A stretch of 64,000 nucleotides of DNA from Rhizobium sp. C1 (GTDB lineage: Bacteria; Pseudomonadota; Alphaproteobacteria; Rhizobiales; Rhizobiaceae). Under the pieces are notes generated by a model. That model saw only the letters and a list, made by a program, of their open reading frames with translations. It was not told the origin of the DNA and made no database searches. The DNA lies in NCBI RefSeq assembly GCF_021026335.1, contig NZ_JAJNCY010000001.1, positions 124,001 through 188,000 of the forward strand. The letters run 5' to 3'. Of the stretch, positions 1 through 8,763 are shown one piece after another. Made by a program: the position numbers and the translations under genes. Within the stretch, counting starts at the first letter, position 1, and each line of letters begins with the position of its first letter.

Positions 1-167
1 AACTGCTTGACCAGCCGTTCGAGTGCCGCGCCGGGAATGCCCGTGAGGATCAGTTCATGGACTGCAATCGGGCTCGAAACATCGTGCTTGAGACCCTTTT
101 CGCCACCGAAGAGGGTTGCAACATCGATTGCTTCGCTGACTTTGCCGACCGTTTCGCGCGTATTCAT
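1..167 (-). CDS. Xre/MbcA/ParS-type antitoxin, N-terminal part (runs off left edge)
   Basis: Reading leftwards from ATG at 165-167 the frame is open to the window edge (55 codons). The peptide starts MNTRETVGKVSEAIDV and continues with a GGEKGLKHDV stretch and then SPIAVHELILTGIPG. This resembles the N-terminal region of Xre-like antitoxins (DUF2384/MbcA-ParS group) that pair with RES-domain toxins. A purine-rich AAGGATGGGA lies just upstream. A perfect inverted repeat at 183-213 fits an autoregulated promoter. The toxin gene, if present, is outside the window. The family call rests on the N-terminal pattern only. Confidence 0.6.
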   Translation of the reverse strand, partial: MNTRETVGKVSEAIDVATLFGGEKGLKHDVSSPIAVHELILTGIPGAALERLVKQ

Positions 168-182
168 CGCGTCCCATCCTTT

Positions 183-213
183 GTCACGTGTCGTTTAATA
201 TACGACACGTGAC
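183..213. promoter_or_regulatory. Perfect 12-bp inverted repeat, probable antitoxin operator
   Basis: The arm GTCACGTGTCGT (183-194) is repeated exactly in inverted orientation at 202-213, with a 7-base AT-rich centre. It starts 16 bases upstream of the antitoxin start codon, where an autorepressor would cover the promoter. Antitoxin binding is inferred. Confidence 0.6.
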
Positions 214-234
214 GGTGAGTTGCAATGTTATGTT

Positions 235-1206
235 TTAACCCCGTCCGTGCGGGCTCGTCAGATCCATGACCGGGCCGCTCGGTACGATGCCGGTCGGGTT
301 GATCGTGTGGTGGCTGCCATAATAGTGGTGCTTGATGTGGTAGAAGTCGACCGTTTCGGCGATGCCGGGATGCTGGTAGAGGTCTTTCAGATAGGCTTGA
401 AGGCTCGGGTAGTCGGCGATGCGGCGGATGTTGCATTTGAAATGGCCGACATAGACGGGGTCGAAGCGGACGAGCGTGGTGAAGAGGCGCCAGTCGGCCT
501 CCGTCATGCGGTCGCCGAAGAGATAGCGGCCCTTCGAAAGACGCGCTTCCAGCGTGTCCAGCATGTCGAACAGCGGGCCGATATGGCTCTCATACGCTTC
601 CTGCGTGGTCGCGAAGCCGCACTTGTAGACGCCGTTATTGACCTTGTCGTAGATCTCCGCATTCAGCGCATCGATCTCCTGGCGCAGGTCTTCCGGATAG
701 AAATCCTCCGTCGAACCGGTCAGCTCGTTGAAGGCCGTGTTGAACATACGGATGATTTCGGCGCTTTCGTTGGAAACGATCGTGTTCTTCTCTCTGTCCC
801 AGAGAACCGGCACGGTAACGCGACCTGAGTAATTCGGATCGGCGCGGGTGTAGACCTGCCAGAGATAATCCGAGCCGAAGAGGTCGTCCTTCGTGCCGCC
901 GTTGCGGCCTTTGAATTCCCAGCCGTTTTCCAGCATGTAGGGATCGACGATGGAGACGCTGATGAGGTCTTCCAGCTTCTTCAGCTTGCGGAAGATGAGC
1001 GTGCGGTGCGCCCAGGGGCAGGCGAGCGAGACGTAGAGATGGTAGCGACCGGCTTGCGCCTTGAAGCCGCCTTCGCCGCTCGGGCCGGCACTGCCGTCTG
1101 CGGTCACGTAATTTCGGAAGCGCGATTCCTGCCGCTTGAAATGGCCGCGCGTTTCCTTGGTGTCGTACCAGACATCGTGCCAGACGCCTTCGATCAGCAT
1201 GCCCAT
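235..1206 (-). CDS. Glutathionyl-hydroquinone reductase (glutathione S-transferase, YqjG/PcpF type)
   Basis: A 323-residue protein of the usual length for this family. It carries the catalytic motif ACPWAHR near residue 63, where the cysteine attacks glutathione conjugates, in a thioredoxin-fold N-terminal half, with an all-helical GST C-terminal half. The family reduces glutathionyl-hydroquinones to hydroquinones in the cytoplasm. The ATG at 1206 is chosen because AAAGGAG lies 8 bases upstream; an ATG at 1227 has no such site. It is monocistronic and ends about 20 bases from the palindrome of the neighbouring antitoxin. Confidence 0.88.
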   Translation of the reverse strand: MGMLIEGVWHDVWYDTKETRGHFKRQESRFRNYVTADGSAGPSGEGGFKAQAGRYHLYVSLACPWAHRTLIFRKLKKLEDLISVSIVDPYMLENGWEFKGRNGGTKDDLFGSDYLWQVYTRADPNYSGRVTVPVLWDREKNTIVSNESAEIIRMFNTAFNELTGSTEDFYPEDLRQEIDALNAEIYDKVNNGVYKCGFATTQEAYESHIGPLFDMLDTLEARLSKGRYLFGDRMTEADWRLFTTLVRFDPVYVGHFKCNIRRIADYPSLQAYLKDLYQHPGIAETVDFYHIKHHYYGSHHTINPTGIVPSGPVMDLTSPHGRG

Positions 1207-1340
1207 GGATGTTCTCCTTTGTCGCAAACATAGTCCGCGCTGGATGACAGGAGTACCGCGAATTCAATGAACACTGTGTTTTTCGGTTTGCGTTTTGAAA
1301 ATTTCCTGCTATCGGCATTTTTTACAACAGGAAGGCCAAC

Positions 1341-1370
1341 ATGTTCGGAAGAAACCCGCGACGACGCTGA
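1341..1370 (+). CDS. Possible 9-residue leader peptide upstream of the acetyltransferase
   Basis: ATG at 1341 follows AGGAAGG with ideal spacing and opens a 9-codon frame (MFGRNPRRR) ending in TGA. The run of CGA/CGC arginine codons at its end is unusual. A small hairpin (CGCGC at 1384-1388, GCGCG at 1395-1399) follows. The downstream acetyltransferase ATG at 1442 has no visible Shine-Dalgarno site. This may be a regulatory leader or chance; there is no protein-level support. Confidence 0.25.
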   Translation: MFGRNPRRR

Positions 1371-1441
1371 AGATCGATTTGAACGCGCTGAAAGGCGCGA
1401 CCGGTTTTCCATGTCTGTTCCGTTGCGGTTGATTCTATCCC

Positions 1442-1945
1442 ATGAAAAAGCACGACTTCCTGTATCTCACCGAAGATGCAACGCATGATAACGTCATTGA
1501 GTTCATCAATGACGAGGCTTTCGGTCCCGGACGCTATACGAAATCGTCGCAGCGCATCCGCGAGCAGGGGCCGCATGACCGGTCGCTGTCCTATGTCGCG
1601 ATCGACAATGGAGAGGTCATCGCCTCCGTGCGCATGACGCCCGTTTTTGCCGGTCAGCTGAAGGGCCATCTTCTCGGACCGCTCGCGGTCAGGCCTTCAC
1701 ACAAGAATATCGGCATTGGACGCGAGCTGGTGCGGATTGCCGTCGATGCGGCGCGGCGCAAGGGCTCGCAGGGCGTGATCCTGGTTGGCGATCCACCCTA
1801 TTACATGCCGCTTGGCTTCGAGAAGGTCGCCTATAACGCGTTGCAGTTTCCGGGGCCGACTGACCCCGGCCGTATCCTCGTCGTTCCGCTGATGGAAGGC
1901 GCCCACGATCTGATCCGGGGCGAAATGCACTGGCGGGCGGACTAA
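1442..1945 (+). CDS. GNAT-family N-acetyltransferase
   Basis: A 167-residue single-domain acetyltransferase. The acetyl-CoA loop is seen in LAVRPSHKNIGIGRELVR (about residues 81-98), a variant of the family R/Q-x-x-G-x-G/A signature. The C-terminal segment GDPPYYMPLGFEKV is typical of the YhbS-like subgroup. The substrate cannot be told from sequence. No Shine-Dalgarno site is visible before the ATG, but the N-terminus MKKHDFLYLT fits the fold. It stands alone between a GST and a convergent transporter gene. Confidence 0.85.
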   Translation: MKKHDFLYLTEDATHDNVIEFINDEAFGPGRYTKSSQRIREQGPHDRSLSYVAIDNGEVIASVRMTPVFAGQLKGHLLGPLAVRPSHKNIGIGRELVRIAVDAARRKGSQGVILVGDPPYYMPLGFEKVAYNALQFPGPTDPGRILVVPLMEGAHDLIRGEMHWRAD

Positions 1946-1951
1946 GCGGTT

Positions 1952-2935
1952 CTATTCCGCCGCGGCGAGCGCCTCCTTCGGGGCCTTGGCGGCATAACGC
2001 TGGGCAATCACCGCGCAAGTCATCAGCTGGATCTGATGGAAGATCATGATCGGCAGGACGATCGCCCCCACCGCCTGGCCGGCGAAGATGGCGTTGGCCA
2101 TCGGCACGCCTGAAGCCAGGCTCTTCTTCGATCCGCAGAAGGTTATGGCGATCTCGTCCTCGCGCGAGAAACCGAGCTTGCGGCTGCCGAACATGGTGAT
2201 GACGAGCATGACGGCGAGAAGTGCCGCGTCGATGACGACGATGAGGCCGAGATCCGCGAGATCGAAATTGTGGAAGATGCCTTCGACGATCGCCTCGCTG
2301 AAGGCGCCATAGACAACCATCAGGATCGAGCCCCGGTCGATCGGCATGAGGATTTTCTTGTGCGCGCGCACCCAGTTGCCGATCCAGGGCTGCAGCAATT
2401 GGCCGGCGATGAAGGGGAGCAGAAGCTGCGTGAAGATCTGCAGCATCGCATCCAGCGACACGCCGCCATGACCACCGGCCGAGAGGATCAGGCCGCAGAG
2501 CAGCGGCGTGAGGAACATGCCGAAAATGTTGGAGGCCGAGGCCGCGCAGATCGCCGCCGGCACATTGCCGCCGGCCATGGAGGTGAAGGCGATCGAGGAT
2601 TGGACGGTCGAGGGCAGGGTGCAGAGATAGAGCACACCGATGAAGAGCGTCGGCGAGAGAACGCCCTTCAGCGCGTAACTCAGACCGAAACCGACCAGCG
2701 GAAAGAAGCCGAAAGTCACCAGCACGATCATCAGATGCAGCCGCCAGTGCAGGAGGCCTGCAATCACCACATCCCGCGACAGCCGGGCGCCGTGCAGGAA
2801 GAAGAGTGCCGCAATCGCAATCTTCGTCGCCGTCGAGAACCATTCTGCCGGCTGGCCGTAGATCGGCACCTGCGACGCAAAGGCCACGGTGCAAACGAGG
2901 AGGATGGTGAAGGTGTCGGGCAGGAAGCGTTTCAT
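1952..2935 (-). CDS. Bile acid:sodium symporter-like transporter (SBF-like, YfeH type)
   Basis: A 327-residue, roughly ten-helix membrane protein. It opens with MKRFLPDTFTILLVCTVAFA and includes the LPSTVQSSIAFTSMAGGN segment (about residues 107-124) and GSKKSLASGVPMA (about 268-280), both typical of the SBF-like (PF13593) branch. The substrate is unknown. It is divergent from a LysR regulator across an 88-bp gap with a LysR-type dyad, so that regulator probably controls it. Confidence 0.88.
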   Translation of the reverse strand: MKRFLPDTFTILLVCTVAFASQVPIYGQPAEWFSTATKIAIAALFFLHGARLSRDVVIAGLLHWRLHLMIVLVTFGFFPLVGFGLSYALKGVLSPTLFIGVLYLCTLPSTVQSSIAFTSMAGGNVPAAICAASASNIFGMFLTPLLCGLILSAGGHGGVSLDAMLQIFTQLLLPFIAGQLLQPWIGNWVRAHKKILMPIDRGSILMVVYGAFSEAIVEGIFHNFDLADLGLIVVIDAALLAVMLVITMFGSRKLGFSREDEIAITFCGSKKSLASGVPMANAIFAGQAVGAIVLPIMIFHQIQLMTCAVIAQRYAAKAPKEALAAAE

Positions 2936-2971
2936 GGGATCAATCCGGGACGTGAGCTGGCTTGCAGTTTA

Positions 2972-2994
2972 TTTCATCACGGATCATAATGAAA
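2972..2994. promoter_or_regulatory. LysR-type operator (TTTCAT-N11-ATGAAA)
   Basis: A dyad of TTTCAT (2972-2977) and ATGAAA (2989-2994) separated by 11 bases matches the T-N11-A architecture bound by LysR proteins. It lies between the divergent transporter (start 2935) and lysR-type gene (start 3024), as expected for an autoregulated pair. Confidence 0.6.
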
Positions 2995-3023
2995 ACGCTA
3001 ACAGTTATCGGATTTCGCAATAA

Positions 3024-3878
3024 ATGCTCAATCTCCAGCATGTGGCGACCTTTGTCGCGCTTCAACAGGCCGGCAGTTTCACCGGTGCGGCCACGCGGCT
3101 GGGCTTGAGCCAATCGACGGTCAGCCAGCATATTCAGCGGCTTGAGGAGCATCTGGGGCGCAAGCTGATCTGGCGGACGACCCATGCCGTGCGTCTGACG
3201 CCTGACGGGGAGGCGCTAATCAGCCATGCGCGCGACATGCTGGAAATCAACGGCAAGGTTTCGGCGCTGTTCAACCAGACGCGGCTGCGCGGCCGGCTGC
3301 GGCTCGGGATATCTGAGGATTTCGTCACCTCGCGGCTGACTTCGGTGCTGGAAAGCTTCATCCGCCAGCATCCGCTGGTCGATCTGGAGCTGACGGTCGA
3401 TCTGAGTGGTGTGCTTTACGAGGCGCAGGCGAAGGGCGATCTCGATCTCGTGCTCGCCAAGCGGCTGAAGGATGAGGCGCGGGGACGCTTTCTGCAGCGC
3501 GAGCCGCTCACCTGGCTCGGCCGCGACCGGCACCTCCAGCTTGAAAGCGGGGCCGCGATTCCGCTCATCACCTATCCGCAACCCAGCATCACGCGACGCG
3601 TCGCCATCGAGGCGCTGCAAAAAGCGGGCTTTGCCTGGCGGATCGTCTGCACCTGCAACAGCCTGAGCGGGCTGACGGCCGCGGCTGCCGCGGGCATGGG
3701 TGTGCTGGTCCAGCCGGTCGCCATGGCGCCGGCGGGGCTGGTCGAGGTGGAGGTGCCGCAGCTTCCCGCGCTGGAGGCCGTCGAATTCGTTCTCGTTCCG
3801 TCGCGCGGGGTCGATCCGAAGATCGTCGAGGCGCTGTGGCGCGAGGTGGAGGCCCGGATCGGCGGCGCGGCGCTTTAA
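3024..3878 (+). CDS. LysR-family transcriptional regulator
   Basis: A 284-residue regulator. The N-terminal winged helix-turn-helix is clear: FVALQQAGSFTGAATRLGLS followed by QSTVSQHIQRLEEHLGRKL (about residues 9-47). The effector-binding domain begins at RGRLRLGISEDF (about 91). It is divergently transcribed from the SBF-like transporter and shares its promoter region, so control of that gene is the simplest hypothesis. The inducer is unknown. Confidence 0.9.
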   Translation: MLNLQHVATFVALQQAGSFTGAATRLGLSQSTVSQHIQRLEEHLGRKLIWRTTHAVRLTPDGEALISHARDMLEINGKVSALFNQTRLRGRLRLGISEDFVTSRLTSVLESFIRQHPLVDLELTVDLSGVLYEAQAKGDLDLVLAKRLKDEARGRFLQREPLTWLGRDRHLQLESGAAIPLITYPQPSITRRVAIEALQKAGFAWRIVCTCNSLSGLTAAAAAGMGVLVQPVAMAPAGLVEVEVPQLPALEAVEFVLVPSRGVDPKIVEALWREVEARIGGAAL

Positions 3879-3890
3879 CGTCCGAGAGAG

Positions 3891-5960
3891 TTACCGCCCC
3901 TCGCGCCACCACATGGCCGAGGCTGCAAAGAGAAGTGCCACAAGGCCGATCAGGCCGTTGAAGAGCGGCAGCGTGTCGATGCCCTTCAGCACGGATTCGT
4001 TCGTCAGGCGGAACGCCATGCGGTCGTTGCCTTCGATGCGAACATTGCCGTTGACTGTGAGTATTTGCGGCAGCGGTTCGGCACTGCCATCGGCCTTGGC
4101 GAGGCGCGTGACGATGCCATGCGTCGCCTCTGCCATCGGGGCAAGCGTCGCCGTGGTCGAGATTTCCGACTTGAACTCTGGCGCATCGACCGCGCCGACA
4201 TGGGCGAGTGCTGAAAGGTCGCCATTCGTCACCTTGAACAGGCCGGTTTCACCCACGGCGACCGAGGCTTTGTAAAGGCCTGGTTCGGAGGATGTGAGCT
4301 TGACCTTCTCCGTCTTGCCCGAGGGATAGGTGATGGTTGCTTCGCCTGGATCGTCGCCGATGGTCTGGCGGGTGATTTCGAGGTTGCGGCCACTCGCGCG
4401 CGCCGTCAGCGCCTCTTCTTCCAGAGCGGGTTCCTTCATCAGCCAGTAGGCGATGCGGCGATAGAGAGAGGCATGCGGCCCGCCGCCCTCGAAGCCGCGC
4501 GACCAGAGCCAGCCTTCGTCGGACAACAACATGGCGACGCGGCCTTCGCCGGCGCGGTTCAGCACCAGAAGCGGATCGTCATTGGCGCCCTTCATCACAG
4601 TGCTGCCTTGCGTGTCGGAGACACCGATCGTGCGGAACCAGCGGCCCCATTTCGGCGGTTCGCTTTCCGAACCTTCCAGCCCGCGCGTCACGGGGTGTTT
4701 CTTGCCAAGGTCGGTGAGGCGGGGATAAAAGCCCTTCTCGTCCATCTGTCCCGTCGGCAGGGCCGGCAGGATATCGGCCAGCGGCGTGTCCGCGATGGAG
4801 TTGGGGCTCGCATATTCCGGCCCCGCCGCAATCAGCAGCGCACCGCCCTTTTTCACGTATTCAGCGATGTTATCGTAATAGAGGATCGGCAGCACACCGC
4901 GGTTCTGGTAGCGGTCGAAGACGATCAGGTCGAACTCCTTGATCTTGTCGACAAAGAGCTCGCGTGTCGGGAAGGCGATCAGCGACAGTTCGTTGATTGG
5001 CGTGCCATCCTGCTTTTCCGGCGGGCGCAGGATGGTGAAGTGGACGAGATCGACCAGCGCATCCGACTTCAAAAGGTTGCGCCATGCCCGTTCACCCGCA
5101 TGGGGTTCTCCGGAAACGAGCAGCACACGCAGGTTCTGGCGGATGCCGTCAATGAGCTGGACCGCGCGATTGTTGCTTGTCGTCAGCTCGCCGGGGACTG
5201 CGGCGACTTCGAAATCAATGACATTGGTGCCGGCGCGGTTGAGCTTGAAGTCGAAGCGCGTGTCCTTGCCGGGCTCGGCCTTCAGGGAGCCGACCTCCTC
5301 GCCATTAATGCGGATGGTGACATCCGCCGGGGCGGCGATCGGCTGGCCGTCGTCGATGACGCGGAAGGTCAATTGCTGCTGGGCGTTGACAAGGCTGAAG
5401 CGCGGCGCGCGGACGACCTCGATGCGGCGGTCGAATTCGTTGGGCCGCCCGGTGATCAGCGCATGAACAGGCGCATTGAAGCCGGGCAGTTTGCCGGCTT
5501 CCGGAATATCGTGGATCTGGCCATCAGTGATGAACACTGCGCCGCCGACACGGGCGGGCGAGACATCCGACAAAGCTTCATTGAGCGCCGCGAAGGCCTT
5601 GGTGGAGGGCGATTCCTCCTGGCCGTCGTCGCGAACTTCGACAATGCGCGGCTCGATGCCGGGGAATTTGGAGAGACGGTCGGTGAGTTCCTTGAGCGCC
5701 GCGTCCGTCTGCTTGACGCGTTCCGGCATCAGCTGGCTTTGGCTGCGATCCACCACGACGGCGACGATGGTGGGTAGAGGCGCTCGGTTCTCCGAGACGA
5801 AGGACGGGTTGGCGATCGCGAGCACGAGCAGGCCGAGCGCCAGCGCGCGCAGCCACGCGCCGCGCATGCGCCGGGCGAGGCCAAAGCCTGCCAGCAGGAC
5901 TGCGGCGACGCCGATGGCAAGCATGGCCCATAGGGGGAAGAAGGGCGCGAAGGTGATCAT
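3891..5960 (-). CDS. Membrane protein with vWA-like and glutamine-amidotransferase-like regions, last gene of MoxR operon
   Basis: A 689-residue protein. Two N-terminal membrane helices (about 10-30 and 38-55) are followed by a vWA-like segment opening with IVAVVVDRSQSQ. A central region (about 310-520) resembles the class-I amidotransferase-like fold seen in alphaproteobacterial members of this operon. A C-terminal helix ends in AMWWREGR. It starts 1 base after the DUF4159 gene stop, so the two are co-translated. Function is unknown; the setting suggests a membrane partner of a MoxR ATPase system for protein maturation or envelope stress. Confidence 0.75.
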   Translation of the reverse strand: MITFAPFFPLWAMLAIGVAAVLLAGFGLARRMRGAWLRALALGLLVLAIANPSFVSENRAPLPTIVAVVVDRSQSQLMPERVKQTDAALKELTDRLSKFPGIEPRIVEVRDDGQEESPSTKAFAALNEALSDVSPARVGGAVFITDGQIHDIPEAGKLPGFNAPVHALITGRPNEFDRRIEVVRAPRFSLVNAQQQLTFRVIDDGQPIAAPADVTIRINGEEVGSLKAEPGKDTRFDFKLNRAGTNVIDFEVAAVPGELTTSNNRAVQLIDGIRQNLRVLLVSGEPHAGERAWRNLLKSDALVDLVHFTILRPPEKQDGTPINELSLIAFPTRELFVDKIKEFDLIVFDRYQNRGVLPILYYDNIAEYVKKGGALLIAAGPEYASPNSIADTPLADILPALPTGQMDEKGFYPRLTDLGKKHPVTRGLEGSESEPPKWGRWFRTIGVSDTQGSTVMKGANDDPLLVLNRAGEGRVAMLLSDEGWLWSRGFEGGGPHASLYRRIAYWLMKEPALEEEALTARASGRNLEITRQTIGDDPGEATITYPSGKTEKVKLTSSEPGLYKASVAVGETGLFKVTNGDLSALAHVGAVDAPEFKSEISTTATLAPMAEATHGIVTRLAKADGSAEPLPQILTVNGNVRIEGNDRMAFRLTNESVLKGIDTLPLFNGLIGLVALLFAASAMWWREGR

Positions 5961-5961
5961 G

Positions 5962-8763
5962 TCACTGCCCCAGCCGTTCGAGGAGGGCAGGGATATGCAC
6001 CTGATCCGATTTGTAATTGCCGGTCAGCATATACATGACGATGTTGACGCCGGCGCGAAAGGCGAGCTCGCGCTGGCGGTCGTCCGGCGGCACGGTCGGC
6101 AGAAGTGGATTGCCGGCGCGGTCGGTCGCCCAGGCACCGGCGAAATCATTGCCGGTGATCAGGATCGGCGAAACGCCATCGCCCCGCTGCACGGGCCGCG
6201 CCGCATCGCGCTTGGCATCGCCCGCCGCCTCGATCCAGAGCGGGCTGCCGGCATAGCGTCCGGGGAAATTCTGCAGGAGATAGAAGGATTTCGTGAGCAC
6301 ATGGCTGTGCGGCACTGGCTCGAGCGGCGGAATGTCGAGGCTCGCGAGAATGGCCTGAAGCCGCTCGGTATTGGGTCCGGCGGCGGCGCCTTCGAGATTC
6401 GTGTCCTGATCGCGCGTGTCGAAAAGCACGGTACCGCCGGCGCGCATATAGGCGTCGATGCGGTTGATCGCGTCCCGCGATGGCATGGGTGCGGTCGCCG
6501 TCACCGGCCAGTAGATGATCGGATAGAAGGCGAGGTCGTCCTTCTCGAGATCCAGACCCACGGGATCGCCGGGCTCCAGCGAGGTGCGGTAACGGATAAA
6601 GTCGGACAAGCCCATCAGACCGGCTTGAGAGATGCGATCCACGTCCGCTTCGCCCGTGCGGACATAGGCGAGATGGGTCGAGTCGAGCGCGGCAATGATC
6701 TTGTCGTCGCCCGGTCTGGAATCGTCCGCAGCGCGGCCGTCATGCGGCATCAGGGCAAGTGCTGCGCCGAAAGCGAGAGCGATGGCAGCGGTCGCGCCTG
6801 CGCGGCGACGGCTGAAGAGACCGGAAAACGCGCCGCCCATCACGAAGACGGCGATGGAATCCGCGACCAGCAGGAGGAAGGCCGCCAGCAGAAGCGCGGG
6901 GCGCAGTTCGGTCGTGCCCGAGCCGGCGAGGCCAGCCGTCGTCACGGAGAGGCCCTGAGGCGCGAAATTCAGCGGGGCGAGCGTATTGCCGGGGCGGAAG
7001 AGATTGAGCGCGGTGAAGCCTTCTTCCGTGCCGTAGAGGCCGGGGGGCGTGTCGAAGCTGGGTGTTGGTACCTTGCCGGCGGCGACCGTCAGCGGTTTGG
7101 CGCCCGCCGTTTCCGCCGTCAGCACGCCGTTTGCGTTGAGCAGGCGGAAGGGCGCGAGCGTTTCGGCCGTGCCGGAGGCGGTTCCGCCATGCGCGCGGGA
7201 AATCTGCGTGATGCGGCGAAGCATTTCGACGAAATGGCCGGAGAGCGCGAGGTTCGACCAGCTCGTGTCGGCGCTGGTGTGGAAGAGCACGATCTGCCCT
7301 GCGTCGAGCTTCTTGGCGGTCACCAGCGGGGTGCCGTCGGCGAGGCTTGCCCAGGTATGTTCGGCGAGAGTCGGCGCGGGGTTGGCGAGAACCTGCCGCG
7401 TGACGGTCACGCCATCCGGCTTCGGCAATCCGGCAAAGGGGCTCTTTTCGGGGAAGGCCGCGAGCGGCTGCGGCTCGCTCCAAGACAGTGCGCCGCCGAG
7501 CGAGCGTTCGCCCTGGCGCAGCTCGACCGGCACGAGCGGATCGTCGGCGGGGGCTGCAGCCAGACGCGGGCCGGCAAAGCGCACCAGCGTACCGCCGGCC
7601 TTGATCCAGTCCATGATCTGCGGATAGGCCGCCTCGGGCAGCTTGCCGATATCGGCCAGGATGATGACAGAGGGCTTTTCGGCAATGAGGTCCGGGATCG
7701 CCTTGGCGAGATCGGCCTCGCCGGGCTCCGCTATGTCGGCATAGGGCGAGAGCGCGCGCTTGATATAATAGAGCGGCGACAGAAGCGGTTGCGACAGGAA
7801 GCGCGTTTCGCCGCTGAGCAGGCCGATGCGTCGGCGCTTGAAGCCATCGTCGAGCAAGTATGTGCCGCCTGCCTGTCGGCTGGCGGTGATGGCGATACGG
7901 GCGAAATCGTTGCGGAGTTCGATGGGGGCGGCGATCTTGCCGGTGGCCACGGTCTCGCCGTCCTTGAATTCGGCGGTGCCCTTCATGAGTACACGGCCCT
8001 TTTCGTCCAGCGCATCGAGCGCGATCGTCTGCGGGCCTTGGGCGAAGGGGCGGGTGACGGTGACGTCCGTGTTATCGATGTCGTTCTTGACCTCGGTGAT
8101 GGCGGCCACGCTGCCGCGTGCCGAATAGAGCCATGTTTCGCCGGGCTTCAGACCCGCGACGAGGCTCGTGAAGTCCTCGTCCTTCGGAGCCTTGATGCCG
8201 CTCGATACGAAGGCCAGCGTGCCGGGTGGCGTGGTCTGCAGGGCCGTGGCGAGGCTCGCGAAGGCGGCCTTGCGGTCGGCCTCCAGCGGGCGCGGTTCGG
8301 CGGCCTTGAGGCGCGTCATCGCGGCGTCGGCTGAGGTGGGGACCGGATCGTTCGTCGGGTCGGCGGTGAGCGTCAACGAGACGGGCACATCGGCGCGGCC
8401 TGCCTGTTCGATCAGTCCTTCCGCAGTCGCGACGCGGTCGGGCCAGTCGGGGGCGGAGGCCCAGTCATTGTCAATAACCAGCGCCAGCGGACCGGCCTTG
8501 GAGAGCGTGTTGCGATGCGGGTCGAGCATGGGGCCGGAGAGTGCCAGAATGATCAGTGCGGCGAGAAGCATGCGCAGCGCCGTGAGCCACCATGGGCTCG
8601 TCGCCGGCGTTTCCTCACGCTTCGCAATGCGGGCCAGAATGGCAAGCGGCGGGAAGACTTCGCGTGCCGGCCGCGGCGGCGTGACGCGCAGCAGCCACCA
8701 GATGGCGGGAAGGGCAGCCAGCGCCACCAGCAGGATCGGATTGGCGAAACCGAGAGCTCCCAT
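5962..8763 (-). CDS. BatA-like / DUF4159 domain membrane protein
   Basis: A 933-residue protein. The N-terminus (LGFANPILLVALAALPAIWW) and a second helix near residues 60-80 match the BatA-type membrane anchor, followed by a vWA-like region. Two further helices lie near 640-690. The C-terminal about 230 residues, beginning near SDFIRYRTSLEPGDP and including YPIIYWPVTA, are DUF4159. Its ATG shares one base with the stop of the DUF58 gene (TGATG), a coupled arrangement. The role is unproven; MoxR-vWA systems are thought to act in protein folding or metal insertion. Confidence 0.85.
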   Translation of the reverse strand: MGALGFANPILLVALAALPAIWWLLRVTPPRPAREVFPPLAILARIAKREETPATSPWWLTALRMLLAALIILALSGPMLDPHRNTLSKAGPLALVIDNDWASAPDWPDRVATAEGLIEQAGRADVPVSLTLTADPTNDPVPTSADAAMTRLKAAEPRPLEADRKAAFASLATALQTTPPGTLAFVSSGIKAPKDEDFTSLVAGLKPGETWLYSARGSVAAITEVKNDIDNTDVTVTRPFAQGPQTIALDALDEKGRVLMKGTAEFKDGETVATGKIAAPIELRNDFARIAITASRQAGGTYLLDDGFKRRRIGLLSGETRFLSQPLLSPLYYIKRALSPYADIAEPGEADLAKAIPDLIAEKPSVIILADIGKLPEAAYPQIMDWIKAGGTLVRFAGPRLAAAPADDPLVPVELRQGERSLGGALSWSEPQPLAAFPEKSPFAGLPKPDGVTVTRQVLANPAPTLAEHTWASLADGTPLVTAKKLDAGQIVLFHTSADTSWSNLALSGHFVEMLRRITQISRAHGGTASGTAETLAPFRLLNANGVLTAETAGAKPLTVAAGKVPTPSFDTPPGLYGTEEGFTALNLFRPGNTLAPLNFAPQGLSVTTAGLAGSGTTELRPALLLAAFLLLVADSIAVFVMGGAFSGLFSRRRAGATAAIALAFGAALALMPHDGRAADDSRPGDDKIIAALDSTHLAYVRTGEADVDRISQAGLMGLSDFIRYRTSLEPGDPVGLDLEKDDLAFYPIIYWPVTATAPMPSRDAINRIDAYMRAGGTVLFDTRDQDTNLEGAAAGPNTERLQAILASLDIPPLEPVPHSHVLTKSFYLLQNFPGRYAGSPLWIEAAGDAKRDAARPVQRGDGVSPILITGNDFAGAWATDRAGNPLLPTVPPDDRQRELAFRAGVNIVMYMLTGNYKSDQVHIPALLERLGQ

